DNA of 5,231 bases from JAGBWK01 sp964490275 (GTDB lineage: Bacteria > Bacteroidota > Bacteroidia > Bacteroidales > Muribaculaceae): positions 1 through 5,231 of the forward strand of contig CAZBBL010000140.1 in assembly GCA_964490275.1 (NCBI GenBank), given 5' to 3'. Below, piece by piece: positions 1 through 5,231 of this stretch. The notes under the pieces were generated by a model, which was not told the origin of the DNA, did not search any database, and saw only the letters and a list, made by a program, of their open reading frames with translations. Position 1 is the stretch's first letter. Each line of letters starts with the position of its first letter. The translations under genes were made by a program, and so were the position numbers.

Positions 1-91
1 CCGGAGCTTGCATGAATGATACAATTGATGATTGTGAAAATCCTGCTAAGCAACTAATGGCAAGCATTGCGCTTACTATAACTTTCTTCAT
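1..91 (-). CDS. N-terminus of an exported protein, truncated by the window edge
   Basis: An ATG at 91-89 opens a frame that stays open to the left edge, giving 30 complete codons plus one base. The translation begins MKKVIVSAML and continues AISCLAGFSQ, a classic signal peptide: two lysines, a hydrophobic core from about V4 to F18, and a likely signal peptidase I site after FSQ (residue 20), a common ending in Bacteroidota. C14 (context AISC) gives a weaker lipobox alternative, so a lipoprotein is not excluded. The start is supported by an AAGGA sequence at 99-95, though the 3-base spacing is short, and by a promoter match at 152-121. The gene is divergent from the T9SS protein at 356. It is too short to assign a function; the mature protein lies outside the window. 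Confidence 0.72.
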   Translation of the reverse strand, partial: MKKVIVSAMLAISCLAGFSQSSIVSFMQAP

Positions 92-113
92 ATATCCTTA
101 AACAATCAATTTT

Positions 114-128
114 TACATTGCAAATGTA
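114..128. promoter_or_regulatory. Dyad covering the -7 box (possible operator)
   Basis: TACATTGCAAATGTA is a perfect inverted repeat of 6-bp arms (TACATT and AATGTA) around a GCA centre. The right arm contains part of the minus-strand -7 box, and the predicted start point falls at its left end, so a bound protein here would block polymerase. AT-rich dyads arise by chance, and no regulator is known from this window. Confidence 0.3.
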
Positions 129-152
129 CGTAACAATTTACGGATAAGCAAC
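121..152 (-). promoter_or_regulatory. Bacteroides-type promoter of the leftward exported-protein gene
   Basis: On the minus strand, TACATTTG at 128-121 matches the Bacteroides -7 consensus TAnnTTTG exactly. GTTG at 152-149 matches three of four bases of the -33 TTTG, with a 20-bp spacer, the expected distance. Transcription would start near position 114, leaving a leader of roughly 20-25 bases before the ATG at 91. The match is by eye. Confidence 0.55.
129..142. promoter_or_regulatory. Dyad in the promoter spacer, related to the 309-322 palindrome
   Basis: CGTAA (129-133) and TTACG (138-142) are inverted copies separated by CAAT. This dyad fills most of the spacer between the -33 and -7 boxes of the leftward promoter. 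It shares AATTTACG (135-142) and TACGTAA (127-133) with the 14-bp palindrome at 309-322, hinting at one regulator acting at both ends of the intergenic region. Function is inferred only. Confidence 0.3.
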
Positions 153-308
153 AGATTATCGATAGTCCGCTCCAACTTTCGGCATCTAAATTGGCACGAA
201 AGCACGAGCATTTTTTTTGCAACAATAGATGTCTAAAAATCAACTAATTGCATATTTCTCGACAAATAATTTATGATTTATTCCGAAAAATCGCCCATCA
301 TTTCAGAT

Positions 309-322
309 AATTTACGTAAATT
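309..322. promoter_or_regulatory. Perfect 14-bp palindrome upstream of the T9SS protein gene
   Basis: AATTTACGTAAATT is its own reverse complement over 14 bases and ends 33 bases before the ATG at 356. Its position suits an operator or leader element. A degenerate -7-like sequence, TAAATTCG (317-324, one mismatch to TAnnTTTG), overlaps its right half, but no -33 box is seen at the right distance, so I do not call a promoter. The remainder of 92-355 holds a T8 run (211-218) and no credible gene. Confidence 0.35.
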
Positions 323-355
323 CGCAAACAAACTCTAAATATTTATCACATTCTG

Positions 356-1768
356 ATGCCCAAGCAATTATTCACGCTTATAATAGCTTTCATTTCCTGC
401 TATTCTATCGGCATTGCTGCCGACGATGCTCCTATACTTTCATTTGAAAATGATGGAACAAATTTCTACGTTCATAAATTATGGTCTGTTACGACTCCCG
501 ACAAAACCGAAACGGAGTTGCAATCTGTTGTATATAAAGATAATGTCATCTATATTCCGGCTAATCCGCAGGCCGATGGCAGTCATATAAAGCTACATCG
601 ATTCAGTGCCATCACAGGCGAAGCTCTCGACGATATTGAATTGCAATTCACCGCAGCTCAACTCAAAAAAGGTTGGTTTGATAAATATTCCGACTTCGCG
701 CTGACAAAAGACGAAGACGACAACCTTATAGGATTCTTTCCATGGGACACAGAAGATGATAGCTCATATGCTTATCAGCGCAACTATATCATTGATGTCG
801 TAAAAATCGAAGTAGATGGTGAATGCTCCGGCCACAAGCAATATAAGATAAAATCGCCATACACCGAAGTGTACTATTGGAGAAAACTTGGGCTACCCGT
901 AGTGAGCGGTGTATTTGGCGATGAAGGATTTGGAGCATACTTCCCATTCACGATAGCCACAAAACAGTATATCACAAAGGGACTCGTGTTTGTCGAAAAA
1001 GGATGGGACACGCTTACCGAACGCGACGAAATCGTTTCACTATACAATGGCGTAGACTATCCTTTGCATATCAGCATCTATCGAATCAACGACGACAACA
1101 TCATCGTTGACCATGAGAAATGTCCGCTACGCATCTATCCACGCACAAGCACATCTTCCGCGCTCGAAGGCACAGATACATCAAACGGTTTTAATCTCGT
1201 AAAATTTGCCGACCGCTATTTTGCTTTGTATGGCGGAGACAGTCGCGACGACTACAAGCTTGGCATATGGAAAACCGAAGATTTAGAAGAATTGGGCACT
1301 CCCATCCACTCATTATCGACCGATGTCTCAACTAAGGCCGTACCTGCTGCAACAATACTCTCGAAACTCGAAACCGTTGGCTCGATATCCACCGGCATGA
1401 CGAGCAAAAATATTTATGCCGACATTTGGCATCTAAGTGCAATGGCTCGCTACAACGTCGACGGCAAGGATATTATCAATATGTTTCTATATCAGCCCGG
1501 TTATGGACTATCGGCCTACCAACTCTCGACATACGACACCGTGACGAGCGTTGGCACCGTAAAAGCCATCAACAACGACGAGAACTCAGCCACAATCCAC
1601 GGACGAGAAGTAGCATTTGAGACGGCCACCGACGCTGAAGTCTACGACACATTGGGCCGACTCGTATTATCAGCGCATCACGTCGACAACCTGAGCCTCT
1701 CAACGCTGACATCAGGCATCTATATCCTTCGCTACGGATCCTCAGCAATTAAGGTTATTCTCCAATAG
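356..1768 (+). CDS. Exported protein with type IX secretion C-terminal sorting domain, function unknown
   Basis: A 470-residue protein. Residues 1 to about 21 are a signal peptide (hydrophobic core L5-I20, cleavage probably after GIA or GIAA). The last ~70 residues form a T9SS type A sorting domain: AEVYDTLGRLVL near residue 428, then LTSGIYILRYG near 452, and a terminal KVILQ. This is the standard pattern of proteins moved across the outer membrane by the Por/gliding machinery and then anchored or released. The middle (about 25-400) is rich in aromatic and acidic residues with alternating beta-like segments. I recognise no catalytic motif or named family there; a beta-propeller or similar beta fold is possible but not shown. 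Only three cysteines are visible: one in the signal peptide and two in the body. The start is the first ATG of the frame and directly yields a signal peptide; no Shine-Dalgarno sequence is seen. It is convergent with the operon at 1807-5044. Confidence 0.9.
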   Translation: MPKQLFTLIIAFISCYSIGIAADDAPILSFENDGTNFYVHKLWSVTTPDKTETELQSVVYKDNVIYIPANPQADGSHIKLHRFSAITGEALDDIELQFTAAQLKKGWFDKYSDFALTKDEDDNLIGFFPWDTEDDSSYAYQRNYIIDVVKIEVDGECSGHKQYKIKSPYTEVYYWRKLGLPVVSGVFGDEGFGAYFPFTIATKQYITKGLVFVEKGWDTLTERDEIVSLYNGVDYPLHISIYRINDDNIIVDHEKCPLRIYPRTSTSSALEGTDTSNGFNLVKFADRYFALYGGDSRDDYKLGIWKTEDLEELGTPIHSLSTDVSTKAVPAATILSKLETVGSISTGMTSKNIYADIWHLSAMARYNVDGKDIINMFLYQPGYGLSAYQLSTYDTVTSVGTVKAINNDENSATIHGREVAFETATDAEVYDTLGRLVLSAHHVDNLSLSTLTSGIYILRYGSSAIKVILQ

Positions 1769-1792
1769 ATTGATGATTTGCGCACTGACTTG

Positions 1793-1804
1793 GGCTAATA
1801 AGCC
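1793..1804. terminator. Weak hairpin between convergent genes
   Basis: GGCT (1793-1796) and AGCC (1801-1804) can pair around an AATA loop in the 38-bp gap between two converging stop codons. The stem is only 4 bp and no T-run follows on either strand, so it is a poor intrinsic terminator. It is listed because it is the only hairpin seen in the gap. Confidence 0.15.
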
Positions 1805-1806
1805 GA

Positions 1807-2430
1807 CTATCTGATGAAATTCATCGGCGTATAGTCTTCGCGCTGAGGCTTGGAAGATGTTAGCGTATCGTGCAATTTCTTAAGTTGCCAAGCCATATTT
1901 ATAGCCAACGTACGCATCGTTTGCATACCTTCAACATCAAGAGCAGCCTCACCTTCATGACATCCAAAAACAATATTCCAATACTGAGACGTAACGATAG
2001 GCATATTGCACATCTGGAAGGGCATTTGGAGAGTCTGAAATGCGGCTGAGCTTCCACCTCTGCGACATACGCAGACAACTGCGGCCGGTTTATCTTCAAA
2101 CGATTTAGTGCCGGAAAACAACATTCGTTGTTGAAGTGAAAGGAGATTACCGGCAGGCTGTCCATAATATACCGGACTACCAAGAATGATTGCGTCAGAC
2201 TCGGCCATCTTGTCGATAATCACATTGCACATATCATCTTCAAATACGCAACGCCCGAGCTCTTGTCTGCGGCATTTGCAACAGTCGATACATCCGCGCG
2301 ACGGCTTCGTACCAATCCACAAAATTTCGGTATCAATATCTTGTGCTTGCAGCTGTTTTGCAACCTCATTTAGGGCGATAAACGTATTACCATCTTTATG
2401 AGGGCTACCATTTACCAACAATACTTTCAT
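1807..2430 (-). CDS. Flavodoxin-fold NAD(P)H/FMN oxidoreductase, iron-sulfur flavoprotein type
   Basis: A 207-residue cytoplasmic protein of the flavodoxin-like NADPH-dependent FMN reductase family. Residues 7-16 (NGSPHKDGNT) form the phosphate-binding loop for FMN, and GSPVYYG at 84-90 is the second flavin loop. RRGG at 123-126 sits where the family has its third flavin contact. Between the first two loops are cysteines C47, C50, C53 and C61, spaced C-x2-C-x2-C-x7-C, which fits the compact [4Fe-4S] motif of iron-sulfur flavoproteins (Isf). C51 is an extra cysteine inside it. The family passes electrons between reduced carriers and small acceptors such as quinones, oxygen species or nitro/azo compounds; the substrate here cannot be read. 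It is the last gene of the operon, 13 bp after the ferredoxin-nitroreductase, which is a plausible redox partner. The ATG at 2430 is directly followed by the beta-strand KVLLVNGSP, as expected for a true N-terminus. Confidence 0.9.
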   Translation of the reverse strand: MKVLLVNGSPHKDGNTFIALNEVAKQLQAQDIDTEILWIGTKPSRGCIDCCKCRRQELGRCVFEDDMCNVIIDKMAESDAIILGSPVYYGQPAGNLLSLQQRMLFSGTKSFEDKPAAVVCVCRRGGSSAAFQTLQMPFQMCNMPIVTSQYWNIVFGCHEGEAALDVEGMQTMRTLAINMAWQLKKLHDTLTSSKPQREDYTPMNFIR

Positions 2431-2443
2431 ATGCTATATGAAT

Positions 2444-3316
2444 TTATTTATTACCTGATGTAAAACGATGTATTTTGCTACTGCGATCCTTCTGAATACC
2501 ACGCGCATACACGATTTCGGGATAACCGAAACCGATAATTAAACCCATATAATGGTCGTCGGGAATACCGAGCATTTTTCGCGCGCCGGGCACGTCATTA
2601 ATTACACTTGCAGCATAGCTCATAATAGTGGTGCCAAGCCCGTGGGCATTGCAAATCATTTCGAAATAAGCTGACGCTATATTACAATCTGCGATATCGT
2701 CTTGTGCCCACTGCCCTTTTGCTCGTTTGTGAGCAATAAAAAGGTGTGGCGCTCCACAAAAGAGTAAGTCGTCTTTGCGAAGGGCCTGTTCTGAACGTTT
2801 CATTGTTTGATACATCGACCGGCTCATGCCCGAACTATAGTATCCTCGCGCCGCATTCTTCTCCATGCCATCATAGACAAACCGCCAAATTCGGTCGAGC
2901 TCGTCCATATCGTCGATAATTGACATCTCGAGCGTCATAGAGTTTCCTCCGGTGGGCACATTTTCCATGTCTTTGATTATCTGATCCATCAACCTTCGCT
3001 CGACATTTTTCCCAAGGTAACGTCGGCAGCTTCGGCGATAGGCCACAAGTCGGTCGATTTGCTCAGCTATCTGAGAATCGGGTTTGGGCAAAGAGTCTTC
3101 GGGGCGTTTGCCAAGGATGCTTATAGCCGCCTCGGGGCATACAGCCAAGCAGTGTTGACACTTCCAACAACCGCTCCATCCAAAGCGGTCGAAATCTTTT
3201 ATCTCAGGCAATCCATCAACGAGCTTAAGCACCTGGCCCGAGCAAACGTTTACGCATTTGCCACAACCGATGCATTTATCTTCGTCGACATAGAATTTAG
3301 CTTTATTTTGTTGCAT
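2444..3316 (-). CDS. Nitroreductase family protein with N-terminal 2[4Fe-4S] ferredoxin domain
   Basis: A 290-residue two-domain oxidoreductase. Residues 10-65 are a bacterial ferredoxin domain with two cysteine sets: C15, C18, C21, C25 and C50, C53, C56, C60 (the latter followed by P61), predicted to hold two [4Fe-4S] clusters. Residues ~88-275 are a nitroreductase domain. RRSCRRY at 94-100 is the FMN-phosphate contact typical of the family, PTGGNS at 121-126 is the second flavin segment, and a helix near 211-235 ends in GLGTT. The strand GLIIGFGYPE at 258-267 closes the fold. The ferredoxin part would feed electrons to FMN, replacing direct NAD(P)H use. This fusion is widespread in anaerobic Bacteroidota and Firmicutes; the physiological substrate is usually unknown. 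It lies 22 bp after the AlkD-like gene and 13 bp before the Fe-S flavoprotein gene, clearly in the same operon. No Shine-Dalgarno sequence precedes the ATG at 3316. Confidence 0.93.
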   Translation of the reverse strand: MQQNKAKFYVDEDKCIGCGKCVNVCSGQVLKLVDGLPEIKDFDRFGWSGCWKCQHCLAVCPEAAISILGKRPEDSLPKPDSQIAEQIDRLVAYRRSCRRYLGKNVERRLMDQIIKDMENVPTGGNSMTLEMSIIDDMDELDRIWRFVYDGMEKNAARGYYSSGMSRSMYQTMKRSEQALRKDDLLFCGAPHLFIAHKRAKGQWAQDDIADCNIASAYFEMICNAHGLGTTIMSYAASVINDVPGARKMLGIPDDHYMGLIIGFGYPEIVYARGIQKDRSSKIHRFTSGNK

Positions 3317-3338
3317 TATATATTGTTATTCAGTGCGG

Positions 3339-4013
3339 TTACAGATATTTCGAGGCTTCGCGAATACTCAGAGGCGCCATCCGCTGGCTGTTGGCCGCTA
3401 TAAATTGATTTACCCAACGAGGATTTGTCTTAGAATATTCTCGCAGACTCCAACCTATAGCTTTGTTTATAAAAAACTCCTTACTGCCGAAATTATTTTT
3501 TAAAATTTTGGACAACAAACCCTCGTTAGTATTATCCTTGCGCCCAATTTGATGGTCAATGGCAACACGACGTATCCAAAAATCATCATCGGTTGACCAT
3601 TTCAGCATTAAATCATCAATACGATTGTCGGTAAAAGCGATGCTACCAATGATGCGGTCTAGGCCATCAATCATGTCCCACCACTGCTTATTTTTGATAT
3701 AACGATAAAGCCGAGGCACGTCATTGTAAGTCAGGCGGTTTTTCATCACTCTGAGGTAATCTAAGACGAAATATTGAAGCTCGCGATGCTCATCGTCGAA
3801 ACATAAATCGAGGAGTTCCCAATCGATAACGCCTGAACGCTTATCGGCTTTAATCAATTCGCGAAAAACCGATTTCCGGTCAACGGCCTGGACACCGTAG
3901 AATGCAAACTGATTTCGCATATATGCCGCCATTGGTCGAGCCTTTGTGGCGTTAGCTAAACTCTCAAGGCCATGTATTAGCGCTCTGTATTTTTCAGTGG
4001 CACTGCTCATCAT
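3339..4013 (-). CDS. AlkD-like DNA alkylation repair glycosylase
   Basis: A 224-residue HEAT-repeat-type protein of the DNA alkylation repair (AlkD/AlkC) family, close to the usual length. These cytoplasmic DNA glycosylases excise positively charged alkylated bases such as N3- and N7-alkylpurines. The WWDMID segment provides W112 and D116, whose spacing matches W109 and D113 of Bacillus cereus AlkD. FWIRRVA has R148/R149 at the site of AlkD R148, and the hallmark segment NKAIGWSLREYSKTNP at 183-198 has W188, matching AlkD W187. All catalytic and DNA-contact positions therefore look intact. The frame continues open 59 codons further upstream, but that part lies inside the preceding acetyltransferase gene and resembles nothing. 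The start is therefore ATG at 4013 (or the next codon, ATG at 4010), which overlaps the upstream TGA and implies translational coupling. Confidence 0.92.
   Translation of the reverse strand: MMSSATEKYRALIHGLESLANATKARPMAAYMRNQFAFYGVQAVDRKSVFRELIKADKRSGVIDWELLDLCFDDEHRELQYFVLDYLRVMKNRLTYNDVPRLYRYIKNKQWWDMIDGLDRIIGSIAFTDNRIDDLMLKWSTDDDFWIRRVAIDHQIGRKDNTNEGLLSKILKNNFGSKEFFINKAIGWSLREYSKTNPRWVNQFIAANSQRMAPLSIREASKYL
4008..4013 (-). promoter_or_regulatory. Stop/start overlap with two candidate start codons
   Basis: The minus-strand sequence ATGATGA (4013-4007) carries two consecutive in-frame ATG codons for the AlkD-like gene and, in another frame, the TGA stop (4012-4010) of the acetyltransferase fusion. 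Using the first ATG gives a 4-base ATGA overlap; using the second gives a 1-base TGATG overlap. Either arrangement favours termination-reinitiation, so the two proteins are probably made in linked amounts. Confidence 0.7.
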
Positions 4014-5044
4014 TTTAAATGCTTTATGATTTTTGCCGGATTGCCGGCGACTACAACATTGTCGGGGATATCTTTGGTTACAACCGAACCTGCGCCAACA
4101 GTCACGCCATTGCCAATCGTAACGCCGGGGAGTATTGTGACCGACCCTCCAATCCAAACATTGTTGCCGATAGTCACAGACTCGGCCCACTCGCGACGCG
4201 AATTGCGTTCATCGACATCTGTCGAATGGCAAGCCGTATAGATACTAACATTCGGGCCGATAAAAGCATCGTCGCCAATCCTCACCGGAGCCTCATCGAG
4301 TACGGTGAAGTTGAAATTAGCGAAAAATCGTTCGCCAACATGGATATTGCATCCATAGTCGCAACGAAACGGCTGATTAATAAGTATCTCATCGCCACAA
4401 GAGCCCAACAAATTCTTTAAAATAGCGTGTTGCTCTTGCAATTGTGTGGGGCGCAGACGGTTAAACTCGTATATCTTCTCGCGTGTAGCAACCAACTTCT
4501 CAATCAGAGATGGATGTGCTGCATCATAAATCTCGCCACTAACCATCTTTTGCCATTCTCGGTCGTTACTGTATTGGTAGGCGATTCGTGGCGTGCCATC
4601 AGCGACATAGATAACTCCGCAGCGCACAAATCCGGCGCGCTCTACGGCATTTCGCATCGGGAGGTTGTCGGCGTGTGTATCAACACGTATTTCGTCAATA
4701 TGCATCAAGCAAAAATCCAAGCACTGACGGAATACACCCGTGACCCTGCCGGCTGATGCAAGCCGATGAATAGTGCCGTATGGCCTGTTATTGAGCCATG
4801 CCCCATCAATATTACGATACGTAGGATCGTCACCGACAATAAAAGCAAAGACAAAAGATATACGCGAATCATTATCGACGCCAACATAGCAATTGCCATT
4901 AGCTATATCTTGGCATATCAAACTTTCAGCCGGATAACCGTTTACCCACTGCATAGAGTTTCCTCTCGAGCGCATAAAGCGGCGTGCCGAATCGTAAATC
5001 GACATAATAGCCTGCAAATCATCTGCTTGTGCGAGTCGTATCAT
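4010..5044 (-). CDS. GNAT N-acetyltransferase fused to maltose O-acetyltransferase-type hexapeptide transferase
   Basis: A 344-residue fusion of two unrelated acetyltransferases. Residues 1 to ~158 are a GNAT domain: the start MIRLAQADDL, an acetyl-CoA loop RVTGVF at 100-105 (the usual third small residue is Phe), and the C-terminal block VDTHADNLPMRNAVERAGF. Residues ~163-344 are a complete maltose/galactoside acetyltransferase. A Mac helical region (KMVSGEIYDA near 166) is followed by FRCDYG at 226-231, a left-handed beta-helix with hexapeptide repeats, the predicted catalytic H273 in TACHSTD, GNNVWIGG at 293-300 and the final GNPAKIIK. Both use acetyl-CoA; the O-acetyltransferase part would trimerise. 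Substrates are unknown. An in-frame TTG at 5050 could add two residues, but ATG at 5044 matches the usual GNAT start better. It is first in the operon, overlapping the AlkD-like gene by 4 bases, with a strong promoter upstream. The join has almost no linker. Confidence 0.92.
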   Translation of the reverse strand: MIRLAQADDLQAIMSIYDSARRFMRSRGNSMQWVNGYPAESLICQDIANGNCYVGVDNDSRISFVFAFIVGDDPTYRNIDGAWLNNRPYGTIHRLASAGRVTGVFRQCLDFCLMHIDEIRVDTHADNLPMRNAVERAGFVRCGVIYVADGTPRIAYQYSNDREWQKMVSGEIYDAAHPSLIEKLVATREKIYEFNRLRPTQLQEQHAILKNLLGSCGDEILINQPFRCDYGCNIHVGERFFANFNFTVLDEAPVRIGDDAFIGPNVSIYTACHSTDVDERNSRREWAESVTIGNNVWIGGSVTILPGVTIGNGVTVGAGSVVTKDIPDNVVVAGNPAKIIKHLK

Positions 5045-5109
5045 AATCAAATTGCTGTTTCAAACAAACTTGCTTCACAATTAGTTCGTCAGCTAAAACT
5101 TTACAACAG

Positions 5110-5141
5110 CAAATTTAGTAATTTAGACCCCGTTCCACAAA
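5110..5141 (-). promoter_or_regulatory. Bacteroides-type promoter of the four-gene operon
   Basis: On the minus strand, TTTG at 5141-5138 and TAAATTTG at 5117-5110 are separated by exactly 20 bp. This is a full match to the Bacteroides sigma-ABfr consensus (TTTG, 19-21 bp, TAnnTTTG). Transcription would start near 5103, giving a leader of about 60 bases before the ATG at 5044. The leader shows no strong hairpin or Shine-Dalgarno sequence. The -7 box lies in a tandem 8-bp-period repeat of AATTTAG (plus strand 5112-5118 and 5120-5126). Confidence 0.65.
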
Positions 5142-5231
5142 ATTTATTAACGCCAAGGTCGCAGATGTGCCCCGGTATTTAGCCTTGCATACGAAGGAGT
5201 ATAGCGAGCTATTCGACTGAGTCAAAAGGCT
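5115..5231 (-). other. Open frame without a visible start, entering from the right edge
   Basis: From the window edge the minus strand reads 38 sense codons to a TAA at 5117-5115. There is no ATG, and the product is unrecognised; its end reads LALINFVERGLNY. It could be the C-terminus of a gene lying mostly beyond the window, or a chance frame through the inverted repeat at 5181-5231. Its stop codon coincides with the first three bases of the operon -7 box, and the -33 box lies inside the frame. If it is a gene, the operon promoter is embedded in its 3' end. Confidence 0.2.
5181..5231. repeat. Inverted repeat cut by the right window edge
   Basis: AGCCTT (5181-5186) pairs with AAGGCT (5226-5231), the last bases of the window. 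Inside, ATAGC (5201-5205) pairs with GCTAT (5208-5212) around GA, with CGA (5192-5194) and TCG (5213-5215) able to add a few pairs. The result is a long imperfect hairpin whose outer stem may continue past the edge. It could be a dispersed palindromic repeat or the terminator region of an upstream gene. No flanking duplication can be checked. Confidence 0.4.

Noticed and set aside
157..164. TATCGATA palindrome
   Set aside because: An 8-bp AT-rich palindrome is expected by chance, and nothing else marks this site.
211..218. T8 run as an intrinsic terminator
   Set aside because: No GC-rich stem precedes it, and it lies in a divergent region where neither visible gene needs a terminator.
317..324. 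TAAATTCG as a -7 box for the gene at 356
   Set aside because: It has one mismatch, and no TTTG-like -33 box lies 19-21 bp upstream.
3059..3403. 114-codon plus-strand open frame
   Set aside because: It is antisense to the ferredoxin domain and the AlkD-like C-terminus; its sequence is a mirror artefact of those genes.
4014..4190. 59-codon upstream extension of the AlkD-like frame starting at 4190
   Set aside because: It lies inside the hexapeptide-repeat coding region of the acetyltransferase fusion. It is rich in Arg, Cys and Trp, as expected for an out-of-frame reading, and AlkD homology begins only after the MM at 4013.
4019..4756. Plus-strand open frames of 71-133 codons
   Set aside because: They are antisense to the acetyltransferase fusion. 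The Pro/Thr/Val-rich product at 4026-4241 simply mirrors the Gly-rich hexapeptide repeats.
5045..5050. TTG start at 5050 for the acetyltransferase fusion
   Set aside because: The ATG two codons later gives the usual GNAT N-terminus MIRLAQADDL, and no ribosome site favours the TTG.
4766..5182. 138-codon plus-strand open frame across the operon promoter
   Set aside because: It is antisense to the GNAT domain, has no family-like sequence, and ends in the promoter/repeat region.

Overview
The window looks like chromosomal DNA of a member of the Bacteroidota, most likely a Bacteroidales gut lineage; Muribaculaceae is my guess, not something the sequence proves. Three things point there. The 470-residue secreted protein ends in a type IX secretion (Por) sorting domain. 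Two sites on the minus strand match the Bacteroides-type promoter pattern (TTTG, about 20 bases, TAnnTTTG). Most starts lack a Shine-Dalgarno sequence.

Layout. Positions 1-91 (minus) hold the first 30 codons of a secreted or lipid-anchored protein that runs off the left edge. Positions 92-355 are a divergent intergenic region. It carries a promoter for the leftward gene, two adjacent dyads around that promoter, and a perfect 14-bp palindrome just upstream of the rightward gene. Positions 356-1768 (plus) encode a T9SS-type exported protein of unknown function. A 38-bp gap then separates it from a convergent, tightly packed operon on the minus strand.

The operon is read from 5044 down to 1807. 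In transcription order it holds: (1) a GNAT acetyltransferase fused to a maltose/galactoside O-acetyltransferase-type left-handed beta-helix enzyme; (2) an AlkD-like DNA alkylation repair glycosylase whose start overlaps the stop of gene 1; (3) a nitroreductase with an N-terminal two-cluster ferredoxin domain; (4) a flavodoxin-fold protein with an iron-sulfur-flavoprotein-type cysteine motif. Gaps are -4, 22 and 13 bp, so one transcript is likely. An excellent Bacteroides-type promoter lies at 5141-5110.

How they may work together (inference): genes 3 and 4 are flavin/Fe-S redox enzymes able to pass electrons to small electrophilic or nitro substrates. Gene 2 removes alkylated bases from DNA, and gene 1 acetylates small molecules. 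A stress or detoxification role against DNA-reactive compounds is possible but unproven; each family is individually common. Beyond the promoter, 5181-5231 forms an inverted repeat cut by the right edge and overlaps a minus-strand open frame without a visible start. It may be a dispersed repeat or the tail of an upstream gene.
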